Source: a virus. Taken from it: 35,591 bases of DNA. A program made the translations under genes and the position numbers. Under the pieces are notes generated by a model. It made no database searches, was not told the DNA's origin, and saw only the letters and a list, made by a program, of their open reading frames with translations. This document shows positions 1 through 8,574 of this stretch, piece after piece; within the stretch, counting starts at the first letter, position 1, and each line of letters begins with the position of its first letter. The stretch spans positions 1 to 35,591 of the IMG/VR virus record IMGVR_UViG_3300048113_001094. One strand, 5' to 3'.

Positions 1-1323
1 GTTGAGTACTTAAAAGAAAATTTACAGTCTGTATCAGAATACGCTGAATATATTGCATCATCTATTAATGAAAGCTTAGTTGACGAAACTACTGAAGAGG
101 TTGAAGAAACTGAAGAAGTTGAAGAAGCTGATGAAGCACATCATGCTGAAGAAGTTGAAGAAACTGAAGAAGTTGAAGAAACTGAAGAAGTTGAAGAAAC
201 TGAAGAGGTTGAAGAAACTGAAGAAGTTGAAGAAGGAAATGAATTTGGTGCTGCAAGAGCAGAAGCAATTGCAAAAGGCGAAAAGACATTTAAAGTAGGC
301 GATGAAGAATATCCAGTAGAAGATGTTTCTAAAGATGATAAAGAAAACGCTGAAGAATTTGTTGAAGAAGAAGTAGTTGAAGATGATGAGGCTGGTGAAG
401 GTGCAGAAGAAGTAGTTGAAGATGATGAGGCTGGTGAAGGTGCAGAAGAAGTAGTTGAAGATGATGAAGCTGGTGAAGGTGCAGAAGAAGTAGTTGAAGA
501 TGATGAGGCTGGTGAAGGTGCAGAAGAAGTAGTTGAAGATGATGAGGCTGGTGAAGGTGCAGAAGAAGTAGTTGAAGAAGAAGATCCTGCTGCTGAAAAA
601 GAAGAAGCTGATTTAGAAGAAGTTGGTGATAACTCTAAAGAAGGTGATGTAGATCCTAAAGGTGACATCGGTGAGCCTGCTGAAGAATTAGAAGATGAAA
701 CTAAAGATGTAACTGCAGATGAAGAATCTGAAGAAGCTGAACCTGGAGAATCTGATGAAGAAGCTGAAGGTGAAGACGGAGTACACGATCCATTAGAATC
801 TTACAAGAACGAAATCGCTTCTAAATTAGACGCATTAGTAGAAGCTGCACAAGTTAAAGAAAATGAAGCTCCTGCATTCTTAAATGTAGTATCTAATAGC
901 ATACAAGAATCTTACAACACTTTAAACGAAGATGCTAAATCTGAAGTTAGAGCTAAGGTTGCAAAAAGATCATTTATGAATGAAGCGCAAATTAGTGCAA
1001 TCATTGAAAACGCTGAAGCTGTTGTTGAAGCTAAGAGCGCTGAACCATTCTTTATGTCATCTGCACCTGCAGAATATAAAGAAAAATTTCAGTCTTTAAC
1101 TGAAGCAAAACAAACACAAATTAAAGCTCAAGCTAAATACCATACTCTAAATACTGAGTATCAAGTTAGAAACTTCTGGGAAACTAGAGATCTAAGAGAG
1201 GTAAAAGTTGACCTAGAAAAGTTAGCGGCAGTTAACGAATCAGCAGTTGCTGAGAAGAAGAACGAGCCACTTTACGATGTATCTGATATGGCTGCAGCTT
1301 TAAACAAAAGATTTAAAAAGTAA
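1..1323 (+). CDS. Acidic prohead scaffold/core-like protein (gp22-position), 5' partial
   Basis: The reading frame is open from base 1 to a TAA at 1321-1323, so 440 residues are visible and the N-terminus lies outside the window. The first half is extremely Glu-rich. It has EETEEV-type repeats (about residues 31-77) and then five perfect 13-residue repeats of the type EEVVEDDEAGEGA (bases 367-561). The C-terminal 170 residues are an ordinary alpha-helical sequence ending in a basic tail, NKRFKK. Immediately downstream is the gp23-like capsid gene, which is where T4 places its scaffold gene 22. Acidic, helical composition and position suggest a prohead core scaffold; this is inference, as no catalytic motif is visible. 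A different internal head protein cannot be excluded. Confidence 0.6.
   Translation, partial: VEYLKENLQSVSEYAEYIASSINESLVDETTEEVEETEEVEEADEAHHAEEVEETEEVEETEEVEETEEVEETEEVEEGNEFGAARAEAIAKGEKTFKVGDEEYPVEDVSKDDKENAEEFVEEEVVEDDEAGEGAEEVVEDDEAGEGAEEVVEDDEAGEGAEEVVEDDEAGEGAEEVVEDDEAGEGAEEVVEEEDPAAEKEEADLEEVGDNSKEGDVDPKGDIGEPAEELEDETKDVTADEESEEAEPGESDEEAEGEDGVHDPLESYKNEIASKLDALVEAAQVKENEAPAFLNVVSNSIQESYNTLNEDAKSEVRAKVAKRSFMNEAQISAIIENAEAVVEAKSAEPFFMSSAPAEYKEKFQSLTEAKQTQIKAQAKYHTLNTEYQVRNFWETRDLREVKVDLEKLAAVNESAVAEKKNEPLYDVSDMAAALNKRFKK
367..561 (+). repeat. Five tandem 39-bp coding repeats
   Basis: Five head-to-tail 39-bp units (367, 406, 445, 484, 523) encode EEVVEDDEAGEGA and differ by only a GAG/GAA codon change. 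A sixth, partial copy starts at 562. An upstream zone at about 91-233 repeats an 18-bp GAAGAAACTGAAGAAGTT-type unit. Near identity at the DNA level indicates recent expansion in frame. Confidence 0.9.
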
Positions 1324-1335
1324 TATATATAAAAT
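1321..1335 (+). promoter_or_regulatory. Possible late promoter for the capsid gene
   Basis: An AT-rich ATATATATAAAA stretch overlaps the stop of the scaffold gene. It resembles the GATATATAAT motif in front of other virion genes but lacks the leading G, and it lies about 110 bp from the capsid start, farther than elsewhere. The leader between it and the gene includes a possible hairpin (GAACACTC about 1367-1374 with GAGTTTC about 1384-1390, one bulged base). Confidence 0.35.
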
Positions 1336-1444
1336 AACAATATCGACGATAAAAGAGTGACAGAAGCAGAACACTCAAGCAAGTCGAGTTTCAAACGAAT
1401 AATCGCGAGAAACATAAAAACCATTAAAAATAATAAAAATCAAA

Positions 1445-2833
1445 ATGGCAAATTTAATTAACGAAGCTGAGATCAGAGGTACTTGGGCTCCTATTATTGA
1501 GGAAGCAACAGGAATCAATGAATCTAGCAAACTAGCTTGGATGTCAGAATACTGTCACAATCACAAGCTTTATGAAGACGCGAACATCATGTCTTTAAAT
1601 CCTGGTATGAACTTAGCAGGTATGGGAAACACAAGTTTTCCAACAGGTAATGCAAACGGATCTGGAGATAAAGCTCCAACTCTTTTACCTTTAGCTATGC
1701 AAGTAGCTGCACAAACTATCGGTTTAGACCTAGTACCTGTTGTACCTATGGCTGGACCAATGGGATTACTATCTTACCTTGACTTCGTATACGAAGGAGG
1801 AACTTTAGGTGCTGACGTTGCAAACGGAGGAGCTGATGGTACTGTACACCCAACTTACATTAGAACTGCATTAGCTGAATCAGCTGGTGATGTAAAAGTT
1901 GGAACTTCTAGAATTGATGGTTTAAACATCATCAAATTAGGAGCTGCTACTTTAGAAGCTGGTCTAGTAACAGTAACTTATGCTGATGCTGAATTAGTAC
2001 CTGCTTTAGAAGATCATATTCCTGAATTTTCTGGTGCTAAAGACGCAAATGGTCTAGGTGCTCCAATGTCAAGAGGTTTAGGTGAATCTACTCCAGACAA
2101 AGTAATGGGCTTAAGCTTATTCTCTAAAAGCGTTGCTGCTGAAACTTTCCAAGTTGCTGCTGCCGTAACAAGAGAGCAAGTTCAAGATCTTAAACAATTC
2201 GGTGTTGATGCTGTTGCTCAAGTAGAAGCAGTTTTAACTAACGAATTAACTCAGTCTATTAACAATCACATCTTATTAACGATGAGATCTATCGCTGGAA
2301 CTAACCTATTCGGTTTAGATGGTGGTGTTCCTAAAACTATGGACATTGCTATCACTGCTAACTCTGGTGAAACTAAAGGTGATTCACACAGAAGAATCTT
2401 AACTGCAATCTTAGCTGCTGGTAACTTAATCGCGCAAAGAGGTAGAAGAGGTGCTGGTAACTTCGCTGTAGTAGGTGGAAAAGTTGCATCTGCTTTACAA
2501 GGTGTTGCTGGTTTCGTAGCTTACCCAATGGCTCAAACAATAAACCAAGTTGCTGGTGCAATTTATCCTTTAGGATCAATCGCTGGTATCAACGTTTATA
2601 CTGACCCATCTGTAGCTTTCGACGATGTTGAGATCTTAATTGGTAGAAAAGGTGACGGTAACGGACCTGGATTAGTATTCATGCCTTACTTAATGGCTGA
2701 ATCAGTACAAACTATCGTTGAAGGAACTATGGCTCCGAAAGTAGCTGTAAAATCTAGATACGCATTAGTTAAAGCTGGATTCCACCCAGGAACTCAATAT
2801 GAGAAATTCTCATTAGCTAACTTTGAACTATAA
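1445..2833 (+). CDS. 23: Major capsid protein, T4 gp23-like
   Basis: This 462-residue protein forms the hexameric shell of the head. The N-terminus (NLINEAEIRGTWAPIIEEAT) follows the pattern of the gp23 delta-domain region (KxxxxxWxPLLE). It is followed by a Gly/Asn/Pro-rich stretch (residues about 50-75) and long beta-rich HK97-type sequence, including TSRIDGLNIIKLG and AVTREQVQDLKQFGVDAVAQ. A LYE at residues 42-44 is a possible cleavage site for a gp21-type prohead protease; T4 cleaves gp23 after an LxE/IxE-type motif. The length is slightly below T4 gp23 (521). The gene follows the scaffold-like gene and ends in a strong terminator. The start follows an A-rich leader without a Shine-Dalgarno sequence. 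Confidence 0.9.
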   Translation: MANLINEAEIRGTWAPIIEEATGINESSKLAWMSEYCHNHKLYEDANIMSLNPGMNLAGMGNTSFPTGNANGSGDKAPTLLPLAMQVAAQTIGLDLVPVVPMAGPMGLLSYLDFVYEGGTLGADVANGGADGTVHPTYIRTALAESAGDVKVGTSRIDGLNIIKLGAATLEAGLVTVTYADAELVPALEDHIPEFSGAKDANGLGAPMSRGLGESTPDKVMGLSLFSKSVAAETFQVAAAVTREQVQDLKQFGVDAVAQVEAVLTNELTQSINNHILLTMRSIAGTNLFGLDGGVPKTMDIAITANSGETKGDSHRRILTAILAAGNLIAQRGRRGAGNFAVVGGKVASALQGVAGFVAYPMAQTINQVAGAIYPLGSIAGINVYTDPSVAFDDVEILIGRKGDGNGPGLVFMPYLMAESVQTIVEGTMAPKVAVKSRYALVKAGFHPGTQYEKFSLANFEL

Positions 2834-2855
2834 TTTATAGTCTAAATTTTATATT

Positions 2856-2887
2856 AAAGACCCTCTTAATTGAGGGTCTTTTTTTTT
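2856..2887 (+). terminator. Intrinsic terminator after the capsid gene
   Basis: Inverted repeat AAAGACCCTC (2856-2865) / GAGGGTCTTT (2872-2881) with a 6-base loop, followed by an unbroken T run to 2887. Confidence 0.93.
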
Positions 2888-2912
2888 GTAGTTTTTTTAG
2901 TGAATAAAGGAA

Positions 2913-2922
2913 GATATATAAT
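2913..2922 (+). promoter_or_regulatory. Late-type promoter motif GATATATAAT
   Basis: The exact GATATATAAT lies 47 bp before the 712-residue gene and just after the capsid terminator. The same string precedes several other virion genes in this window. Confidence 0.65.
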
Positions 2923-2959
2923 CTAATTAGTAATTTAAAAGAAAATTAATAAACCTAAT

Positions 2960-5098
2960 ATGAAAAAATTAAACCTAAAGAAACCACTTGCATTATACGA
3001 AGACTTCGCAGCAAGTGATCTTTCTAAACCAAACCAAACAGTAGCGCCAGCCGGCAAGACTGAAACAGCATCTATTACAGTTGATAAAGTAGTTGCTAAA
3101 CCTACCGGAGCAGAAACCATTATTAGTTCTGGTGATAAAGTTAGAGCAGAAATTGTACAAGATGTTGATGCTATCTTAACTAACCTAGAAGCACTTTCTA
3201 AATCAATTACAGAATCTGTACTTTTAGAATTTAATGTATTTGCTGAAGAATTAACTGAGGCTGCTCTAAATGAAGCTGAAGAAGGTTTTATGGCTAAGAT
3301 TATGAAATCTATTGCATCAGCAAAATCATACTCTACAGTTATGGGTACTTACCCTACAATGAAAAAGAATTTGTTAAAAGCAGAGATTACTAAAACTCAA
3401 AAATTAAAAGAGCTAGCTGTAAAATCTGATGAGATGCAAGCGGACATGTATGATAAATTATCTGCAAAATCTAAGGCAGAAATCGATGCAGCAGAGAATC
3501 TTGCCGCTAAGCAAAAGCTAAGAGCTAAGAGAGATGCATTACAAGATAAGGCTAAAGCTCAAGCTGACGTGCAACTTAAAACAGCAACGGCCAAGTTAAC
3601 TGCAAAACTAGATAATACTATTAGAGATATAACTGCTAAAATTACAAAAGTAGAAAAAGACAATCCTATTGAATCTGAAGATTTAAAACTTAGATGGGCT
3701 GAACAGAAGTTATCAATTGATGACAAGATGGCCATGGAAAAAATTGAAAAGAATGGAGCAATAGAACTGGAATACGCTAAGGGCGGTGACAAGGAAGAAG
3801 AGATCCAGAAGAGAGTACAAGAAAGGATAGCTAAACAATCGAAAAAGCAAAAAGAATATCTTGCAGAAGAAAAGGCTAAAATTTCAGAAGATCTTAAATC
3901 TTATTCTGATAAAGAAGCAAAAGAAGGAGAAGGAGATAAAGAAGAAATGAAAGAAGCTAAGACAAAGGTTAGAGAATTTATTAAAGCTCACCAGGAATAT
4001 CTTGCTAAACTTGAAGGTACTGATTTTGAATTATTAAATAAGAAAAAACCAACTGACGAAGAAAAAGTTGCAATTAAAGCTGCAAAGAAAGACACTCTAG
4101 AAAGCCAAAAAAAATATAATGCATTAAAGGAAGGTCTTTCAGCAACAACATTTGCTGATGCAGAAGGTACAGATAAAGATAAGGGTGAAGAAACTCTTAA
4201 AGCAATTCTAGATTCAACAAAAGCACAGCTTAAAGATTTTGAATCTGATATGGATGCAATGAGCACGGATCAGGACTTAAATGATGATGATAAAAAATTC
4301 GATGAGAAAAAAGTAAAGGCGGCTATAGATGCTGCACAAGGAGAACTAGATGCTTTACCGGTAGAAACTTCCCCTAAAGATACGGCAGTAATTAGAGTTA
4401 AGTTGTTAACGGCTAAAATCGCAATGGCTGAAGGTAAGAAAGATCCTGCTGAAGACATCGACGCTTTGAAAAGAGATTTAGCCGCGGCTGTAGCATTAAG
4501 CAAATCAAAACCACAAACCAACTCCGTAGATTATGATTTAGATCCTAACCGTATTCTAGTTGAAGCTTCATTAAATGGTTTAATGTCTTATACAGAAGAT
4601 GATTACAAATACTTAAAAGCACAAGCTAAGAAATTAGGCGTGAAAATATCTATAGATAAAGATCCATTTGGAGATGGTTATGATGAATTAAATTACAGTG
4701 GCGATAAAGCAGCTGTTATGAAACTAGCAGGCATCTCAGGTCATGCTGATCAAGTTGGAGATGATAATGCTTATCAACTTGAAGAAGCTGAAGTAATTGA
4801 AGAAGGTTTACACCCTAAATTAAAGAAAGCTATGAAAGCTGTTGAGAAAGGTGAAACAGTTTACGGTGAGAATGTTAGATTCCCTGGAAGATTTAAAATC
4901 ATAAAAATGGGTGAACTGTTCGCAACCGTGGACTATGAAGATGGTACAGAGCCAATGGAAATGGCTGCAATGAATATCAGAATTGATTCTTTACAATTTG
5001 AAGCAGTTGAAATTGAAGAAGCAAAAGAAGAATTACCTAAGAAGATTAAACTTTATGAAGGTATGTCTGTTGCTGATAAATTTAAAGCGTTAATGTAA
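2960..5098 (+). CDS. Large coiled-coil protein, possible internal head/scaffold protein
   Basis: This 712-residue protein has no family I can name. It is Lys/Glu/Ala-rich with long heptad-like helices (about residues 130-530), no signal peptide and no membrane segment. A more globular part (about 530-680) contains KIIKMGELFATVDYEDGTEP, which looks like a small SH3-like beta barrel. LYE occurs at residues 12-14 (LYEDFA) and again at 698-700 (LYEGMS). The first matches the LYED of the capsid protein (residues 42-45) and could be a shared prohead-protease site, which would make this an internal or core head protein. It is flanked by the capsid terminator and two terminators of its own, so it is a single-gene late unit. 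Confidence 0.6.
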   Translation: MKKLNLKKPLALYEDFAASDLSKPNQTVAPAGKTETASITVDKVVAKPTGAETIISSGDKVRAEIVQDVDAILTNLEALSKSITESVLLEFNVFAEELTEAALNEAEEGFMAKIMKSIASAKSYSTVMGTYPTMKKNLLKAEITKTQKLKELAVKSDEMQADMYDKLSAKSKAEIDAAENLAAKQKLRAKRDALQDKAKAQADVQLKTATAKLTAKLDNTIRDITAKITKVEKDNPIESEDLKLRWAEQKLSIDDKMAMEKIEKNGAIELEYAKGGDKEEEIQKRVQERIAKQSKKQKEYLAEEKAKISEDLKSYSDKEAKEGEGDKEEMKEAKTKVREFIKAHQEYLAKLEGTDFELLNKKKPTDEEKVAIKAAKKDTLESQKKYNALKEGLSATTFADAEGTDKDKGEETLKAILDSTKAQLKDFESDMDAMSTDQDLNDDDKKFDEKKVKAAIDAAQGELDALPVETSPKDTAVIRVKLLTAKIAMAEGKKDPAEDIDALKRDLAAAVALSKSKPQTNSVDYDLDPNRILVEASLNGLMSYTEDDYKYLKAQAKKLGVKISIDKDPFGDGYDELNYSGDKAAVMKLAGISGHADQVGDDNAYQLEEAEVIEEGLHPKLKKAMKAVEKGETVYGENVRFPGRFKIIKMGELFATVDYEDGTEPMEMAAMNIRIDSLQFEAVEIEEAKEELPKKIKLYEGMSVADKFKALM

Positions 5099-5100
5099 TA

Positions 5101-5589
5101 TTAAAGAGAGCGCCTAGCGTTCTTTTTAGCAAGTTTAAGAAACTCCTCTCGTTCTGCGAGCAGGAGTTTTTTACATTTTTTACGAAAGTCAACTGATGAT
5201 TTAAGTATACGACTATCTACCATTGGAGCATCTAACACATCATAATATTCTGGATGGATAAAATTCTTAAGATCGAAGTTCATAAACTTAGACTTAATAG
5301 GTTTAAGTGAAATAGCACAATACCATTCGACTGTATTATATGAACGCTCTAATCCTTTTTCAGATAGGGCAGTATCAGTTCTCATATCCCAATAAATTTT
5401 ATTAGAAGTACTAGATCTAGGTCTTTGCATTCTTAAAACACACTCCATGAATTGGTCATCATCTGACCACTTTGCAAGATTTCTTTGAGTTATTAGAAAC
5501 TTTCTTAAGAATCGTGGTAAGTACTTTAAGATGATACCATATCTGTTTGCGGGCCAAGGACCACCAGTCTTTTCAATGCGTATACTCAT
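5101..5589 (-). CDS. Hypothetical protein on the opposite strand
   Basis: This 162-residue basic protein belongs to no family I recognise. It has no signal peptide or membrane segment. Notable stretches are TGGPWPANRYG near the N-terminus, MDMRTD-like sequence in the middle and a Lys/Arg-rich C-terminal helix (KKCKKLLLAEREEFLKLAKK). It is the only minus-strand gene before 33 kb. It converges on the 712-residue gene with 2 bp between stops, and diverges from the gp44-like gene with a 64-bp gap. Two terminators for the plus-strand transcript lie inside its 3' coding region. Isolated position and divergent orientation would suit an early or regulatory gene, but nothing in the sequence proves it. 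Confidence 0.7.
   Translation of the reverse strand: MSIRIEKTGGPWPANRYGIILKYLPRFLRKFLITQRNLAKWSDDDQFMECVLRMQRPRSSTSNKIYWDMRTDTALSEKGLERSYNTVEWYCAISLKPIKSKFMNFDLKNFIHPEYYDVLDAPMVDSRILKSSVDFRKKCKKLLLAEREEFLKLAKKNARRSL
5107..5127 (+). terminator. Intrinsic terminator, first of a tandem pair
   Basis: AGAGCGC (5107-5113) pairs with GCGTTCT (5117-5123), with one G-U pair, a CTA loop and a T run to 5127. It lies 9 bp after the stop of the 712-residue gene and inside the antisense gene. Confidence 0.7.
5140..5172 (+). terminator. Intrinsic terminator, second of a tandem pair
   Basis: AAACTCCT-CTCG (5140-5151) pairs with CGAG-C-AGGAGTTT (5157-5169), with a TTCTG loop, one bulged C and a T run to 5172. 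It is a strong hairpin that also encodes part of the minus-strand protein. Confidence 0.8.
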
Positions 5590-5653
5590 ATACTATATTT
5601 ATCTATGAAACATTTTAGCCACTTGGCACTATAACAATTAAACATAATATTGT

Positions 5654-6610
5654 ATGCAATCAATTAATCAATTATTTACAGAGAAGTACAGACCTTCTAC
5701 CCTAGAACAATTAATATTACCAGACGCGGTAATGAATAAGTTTAAAGATGGGCTAGTTCAGAATATGCTGTTAACGGGCTCACCAGGGACAGGTAAGACT
5801 TCTTGTGCAAAAGCCATAGTAAATCAGTTTAAACTTCCTTATTTGTACATCAACGCGTCCACAGACACATCTGTTGATGTGATTAGAACCAGAATTACTG
5901 ATTTTTGTTCAACTGTATCTATAATGGACGAACCAGGTATGTTTAAGGTAGTAATTCTAGATGAGATTGACGGTGTATCTGATCAATTCTTTAAAGCACT
6001 TCGTGCTACAATGGAGACCTTTGCATCTAATTCAAGATTTATTGCAACATGTAATTATATTAACAAATTACCAGATCCTATCCTATCTAGATTTGAAGTT
6101 ATTAATTTTGACTTTGATAAAGAAGAAGAGAATGAGTTAACAAAGAAGTATATTCGCAGAGTATATGATATTTGTAAACAAGAGGAGATGACAATTGAGA
6201 AAGAAGCTCTAGTAGAATTTGTTAGGCGTAACTTCCCAGATTTAAGATCTACGCTTAACAAACTACAAGGGTATAAAACACAAGGAACAAATAATATTAC
6301 AGTAGGTGATGTAAAACGATTCAACTCAGTCTATAAAGATGTATTTGAATTAGTATTTAATGAGACGGATCCTGCAAAGAATTACCAAATGTTAGTAAGT
6401 AATTACTCTAATAGAATAGATGATATATTACAAACATTAGGCGAAGAATTTATAGAATATATACAACAAGAACAATTGCAATCCGTTAAGCATATCCCAC
6501 AGATCATTATTTCTGTAGCTAAACACCAAGCGCAAAGAGTTCATGTAATAGATCCCGTAATTACAATGCTAAGTTGTATATACGAGATACAAGGAATAAT
6601 TAAAAGCTAA
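5654..6610 (+). CDS. 44: DNA polymerase clamp loader large subunit, T4 gp44-like AAA+ ATPase
   Basis: This 318-residue protein is almost the length of T4 gp44 (319). It would load the sliding clamp on primed DNA together with the gp62-like subunit. Visible motifs are Walker A GSPGTGKT (42-49), Walker B VVILDEID (99-106), sensor 1 ATCN (131-134) and SRF at 145-147, the arginine-finger position that reads SRC in most clamp loaders. The remainder is the helical sensor-2 and collar region. It opens the replication block, and the RNase H-like and gp62-like genes follow. It diverges from the minus-strand gene at 5589. No strong promoter motif is seen in the 64-bp gap, although GCCACTTGGC there is a short palindrome. 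Confidence 0.93.
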   Translation: MQSINQLFTEKYRPSTLEQLILPDAVMNKFKDGLVQNMLLTGSPGTGKTSCAKAIVNQFKLPYLYINASTDTSVDVIRTRITDFCSTVSIMDEPGMFKVVILDEIDGVSDQFFKALRATMETFASNSRFIATCNYINKLPDPILSRFEVINFDFDKEEENELTKKYIRRVYDICKQEEMTIEKEALVEFVRRNFPDLRSTLNKLQGYKTQGTNNITVGDVKRFNSVYKDVFELVFNETDPAKNYQMLVSNYSNRIDDILQTLGEEFIEYIQQEQLQSVKHIPQIIISVAKHQAQRVHVIDPVITMLSCIYEIQGIIKS

Positions 6611-6626
6611 AATAAGTGTTAAATAA

Positions 6627-6660
6627 TTTTTTTATGTCAATTATTTTTCGTATATTGTAC
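6627..6660 (+). promoter_or_regulatory. Early/middle-type promoter, copy 1
   Basis: A T-tract, then ATGTCAATTATTTTTCG, then TATATTGTAC. It shares this element nearly base for base with 28397-28431 and 28733-28766. TATATT(T)G fits the -7 box of Bacteroidetes promoters (TAnnTTTG). The start of the RNase H-like gene lies 25 bp downstream. Confidence 0.75.
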
Positions 6661-6684
6661 ATAGATATTTAAAGAAATAAAAGT

Positions 6685-7947
6685 ATGAAAGTGGGAAAAC
6701 ACACACTCTTAATCGACGGTAACTATTTTGTATTCAGTCGCCTTTTCGTTTTACCAAAGCCAAAGCAAGGTAAACTATTAGATGACGATAAACAAAAAGC
6801 GCAATTTATGCGTAAACTGTCTATTGACTTCGCATCAGAAATGCGTAAATTAAAAATGTTTGTAGATGATGTAGTTCTTGCGGTAGACTCTAAGTCATGG
6901 CGTAAAGATCTATTTCCTAGTGCACAATATAAAGGTACTCGTAAACAAAATAGTAATGTTGATTGGACCGCAGTATATGCAGTCTATGAAGAATTTCAGA
7001 AGATTGTAGCTAGTAAAGGTGTTACAGTACACCAGATACAAGGCGCAGAAGCAGATGATGTTATTTTTGGATGGTCAGCTGCTCTAAATGCTAGGGGTAA
7101 ATCATGTATTGTATGGTCAGGTGACCGAGATCTAATTCAATTAGTTAACTATTCACAAACTAACGATGCTCATACACTATGGTACTACAATACTAAAAAG
7201 ACTCTTTATGCTTATGAAGGCTTCAGTAAAGATATGGAAACTTCAGCATCTAAAGATATGACAGAAGATGATATGTTATTCAATATGGGTGGACAACACA
7301 TGTTGCGTGATGATTATCAAAGAGATATTCTTGACTGGGTCAACGCTAATAAAATCAGTATTGTAGAAGTTGACTGTGATGAATTCATATTCAAGAAAAT
7401 ACTAACAGGTGATAAATCAGATAATATCGCATCAGTTGTAACATGGCAAAAAGAAATGAAGAATGGCAAGTTACGTAATTACGCTATTACTGATAAGACT
7501 GCAGAAAGTATTTGGAATCAATACATTAAAGAATACAAAGGCTTTACAATTGACTTCTTATTCTCATCAGAGGCTAAAGACATCTTATCAGATATTATTT
7601 ACCGAGTAGTTGGACATAGTTCTTTAACTTTAATTAAGACTAATCTTACTCAAAACATTTCACTAATGTTATTGCATAATAAAACTATTCCAGATCCAAT
7701 TCAAAAAGCTATTTATGCTGCAATAGAAAAAGATTGGGAAGGTGCAATTGAGTCTAGAGAATCTATTATGGAAATGGATAAAATCCTAGAAGGAACTGAT
7801 TGGCTAGAAGGAGCTAAAAAGAATACGTTCGCACCAGATCCTTTTGCAGGCATGGATGTCCCGGAAGAGCCTAAAGGTTCTCCAATGAAACTAGTAGGTA
7901 AGAAAACAAAAAAGGTTAAGAAAGACCCAAGTAAAAAGTTATTCTAA
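6685..7947 (+). CDS. 5'-3' exonuclease/flap nuclease, T4 RNase H-like
   Basis: This 420-residue protein has the metal-binding pattern of the FEN/5'-exonuclease (PIN-like) family, which removes RNA primers during lagging-strand synthesis. D11 lies in LLIDGNYF and D68 in VLAVDS, followed by YKGTR (82-86). Next come GAEADDVI (120-127: E122, D124, D125) and SGDRD (145-149: D147, D149). TGDKSDNI (241-248) is the signature of the helix-hairpin-helix region. It is longer than T4 RNase H (305), with a Lys-rich tail (residues about 395-420) that could bind DNA or the single-strand-binding protein. It sits between the two clamp-loader genes and has its own promoter. Confidence 0.9.
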   Translation: MKVGKHTLLIDGNYFVFSRLFVLPKPKQGKLLDDDKQKAQFMRKLSIDFASEMRKLKMFVDDVVLAVDSKSWRKDLFPSAQYKGTRKQNSNVDWTAVYAVYEEFQKIVASKGVTVHQIQGAEADDVIFGWSAALNARGKSCIVWSGDRDLIQLVNYSQTNDAHTLWYYNTKKTLYAYEGFSKDMETSASKDMTEDDMLFNMGGQHMLRDDYQRDILDWVNANKISIVEVDCDEFIFKKILTGDKSDNIASVVTWQKEMKNGKLRNYAITDKTAESIWNQYIKEYKGFTIDFLFSSEAKDILSDIIYRVVGHSSLTLIKTNLTQNISLMLLHNKTIPDPIQKAIYAAIEKDWEGAIESRESIMEMDKILEGTDWLEGAKKNTFAPDPFAGMDVPEEPKGSPMKLVGKKTKKVKKDPSKKLF

Positions 7948-7948
7948 T

Positions 7949-8110
7949 ATGACATTAACGGATTATATTCAAATTGAAGAAATATTAGCAGAAGCAAACG
8001 CGCATGGTCTAAAACCAGAAGTTATAGAACTTGCTACTAAAATAGAGATGCTTCATAATCTTTCAAAAGTGGATGCACATCAACATGCATTTAACACACT
8101 AATAGGGTAA
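7949..8110 (+). CDS. Small hypothetical protein (53 aa)
   Basis: An ATG one base after the stop of the nuclease gene opens a 53-codon frame ending at TAA 8108-8110. The product begins MTLTDYIQIEEILAEANAHG and is a predicted two-helix acidic protein with no family I know. Tight coupling to the upstream gene and coding-like composition support it. Confidence 0.6.
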   Translation: MTLTDYIQIEEILAEANAHGLKPEVIELATKIEMLHNLSKVDAHQHAFNTLIG

Positions 8111-8139
8111 ACTTTACCCTTTAAGAACATATAACTAAC

Positions 8140-8574
8140 ATGCTAGACGATACTAAACTGTTTGACTTTGTAAAAATAATGTTTACAAAGCCACAACAAT
8201 ATAAGAAAATAAAACAACATACTAAAAGGCGACACCACTTTATGATAAATCGTTTTATGTCAATTAAATATCCTGCAAATGCACAGATGTTTAATGTTAA
8301 TGGCATAAATGGTGGTAATGTGGTAGAATGCTGGTCAGTAGTTGCCTCTAGATTTCAATCTGTTCCACGGTGGTTTTATACTAAGACTAAAAAAGCTAAG
8401 AAAAATACGCCAGATAAATATAATCCAAGCGAAAGAGCTGTAGAGATTTATATGAATAAAAATGAGATCGGCAATAGAGAGTTTAACGAATTAAAAGTAT
8501 TCGCTAAGGATTCTCTATACGCAGATTTAAAAAAAATTGAAGAACAGATAGAGGTATATGCAACAGGCAAATGA
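8140..8574 (+). CDS. 62: Probable clamp loader small subunit, T4 gp62-like
   Basis: This 144-residue protein resembles phage clamp-loader A subunits in layout. A conserved FMINRFMS (34-41) near the start corresponds to the (S)PFIVNRxLS motif I recall from cyanophage gp62. An aromatic PRWFYTK (76-82) follows, matching the R-K-RFSxWxK part, and then a helical tail. T4 gp62 is 187 residues, and the cyanophage proteins are about this short. Location two genes after gp44 supports the call, since gp44 and gp62 act as a 4:1 complex. The assignment is by remembered pattern, so moderate. Confidence 0.62.
   Translation: MLDDTKLFDFVKIMFTKPQQYKKIKQHTKRRHHFMINRFMSIKYPANAQMFNVNGINGGNVVECWSVVASRFQSVPRWFYTKTKKAKKNTPDKYNPSERAVEIYMNKNEIGNREFNELKVFAKDSLYADLKKIEEQIEVYATGK

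Noticed and set aside
367-561. Possible CRISPR array because of regular 39-bp repeats
   Set aside because: The units are contiguous with no spacers and translate in frame as one protein.
141-668. Minus-strand 175-residue Ser/Thr-rich frame and short frames at 80-298 and 89-289
   Set aside because: They are mirror images of the Glu-codon repeats in the scaffold-like gene. Serine/leucine monotony comes from the repeat, and the frame open from base 1 explains the sequence.
5590-5653. Possible promoter pair in the gap between the minus-strand gene and the gp44-like gene
   Set aside because: The gap is AT-rich and holds a GCCACTTGGC palindrome, but neither of the two recurring promoter classes is present.
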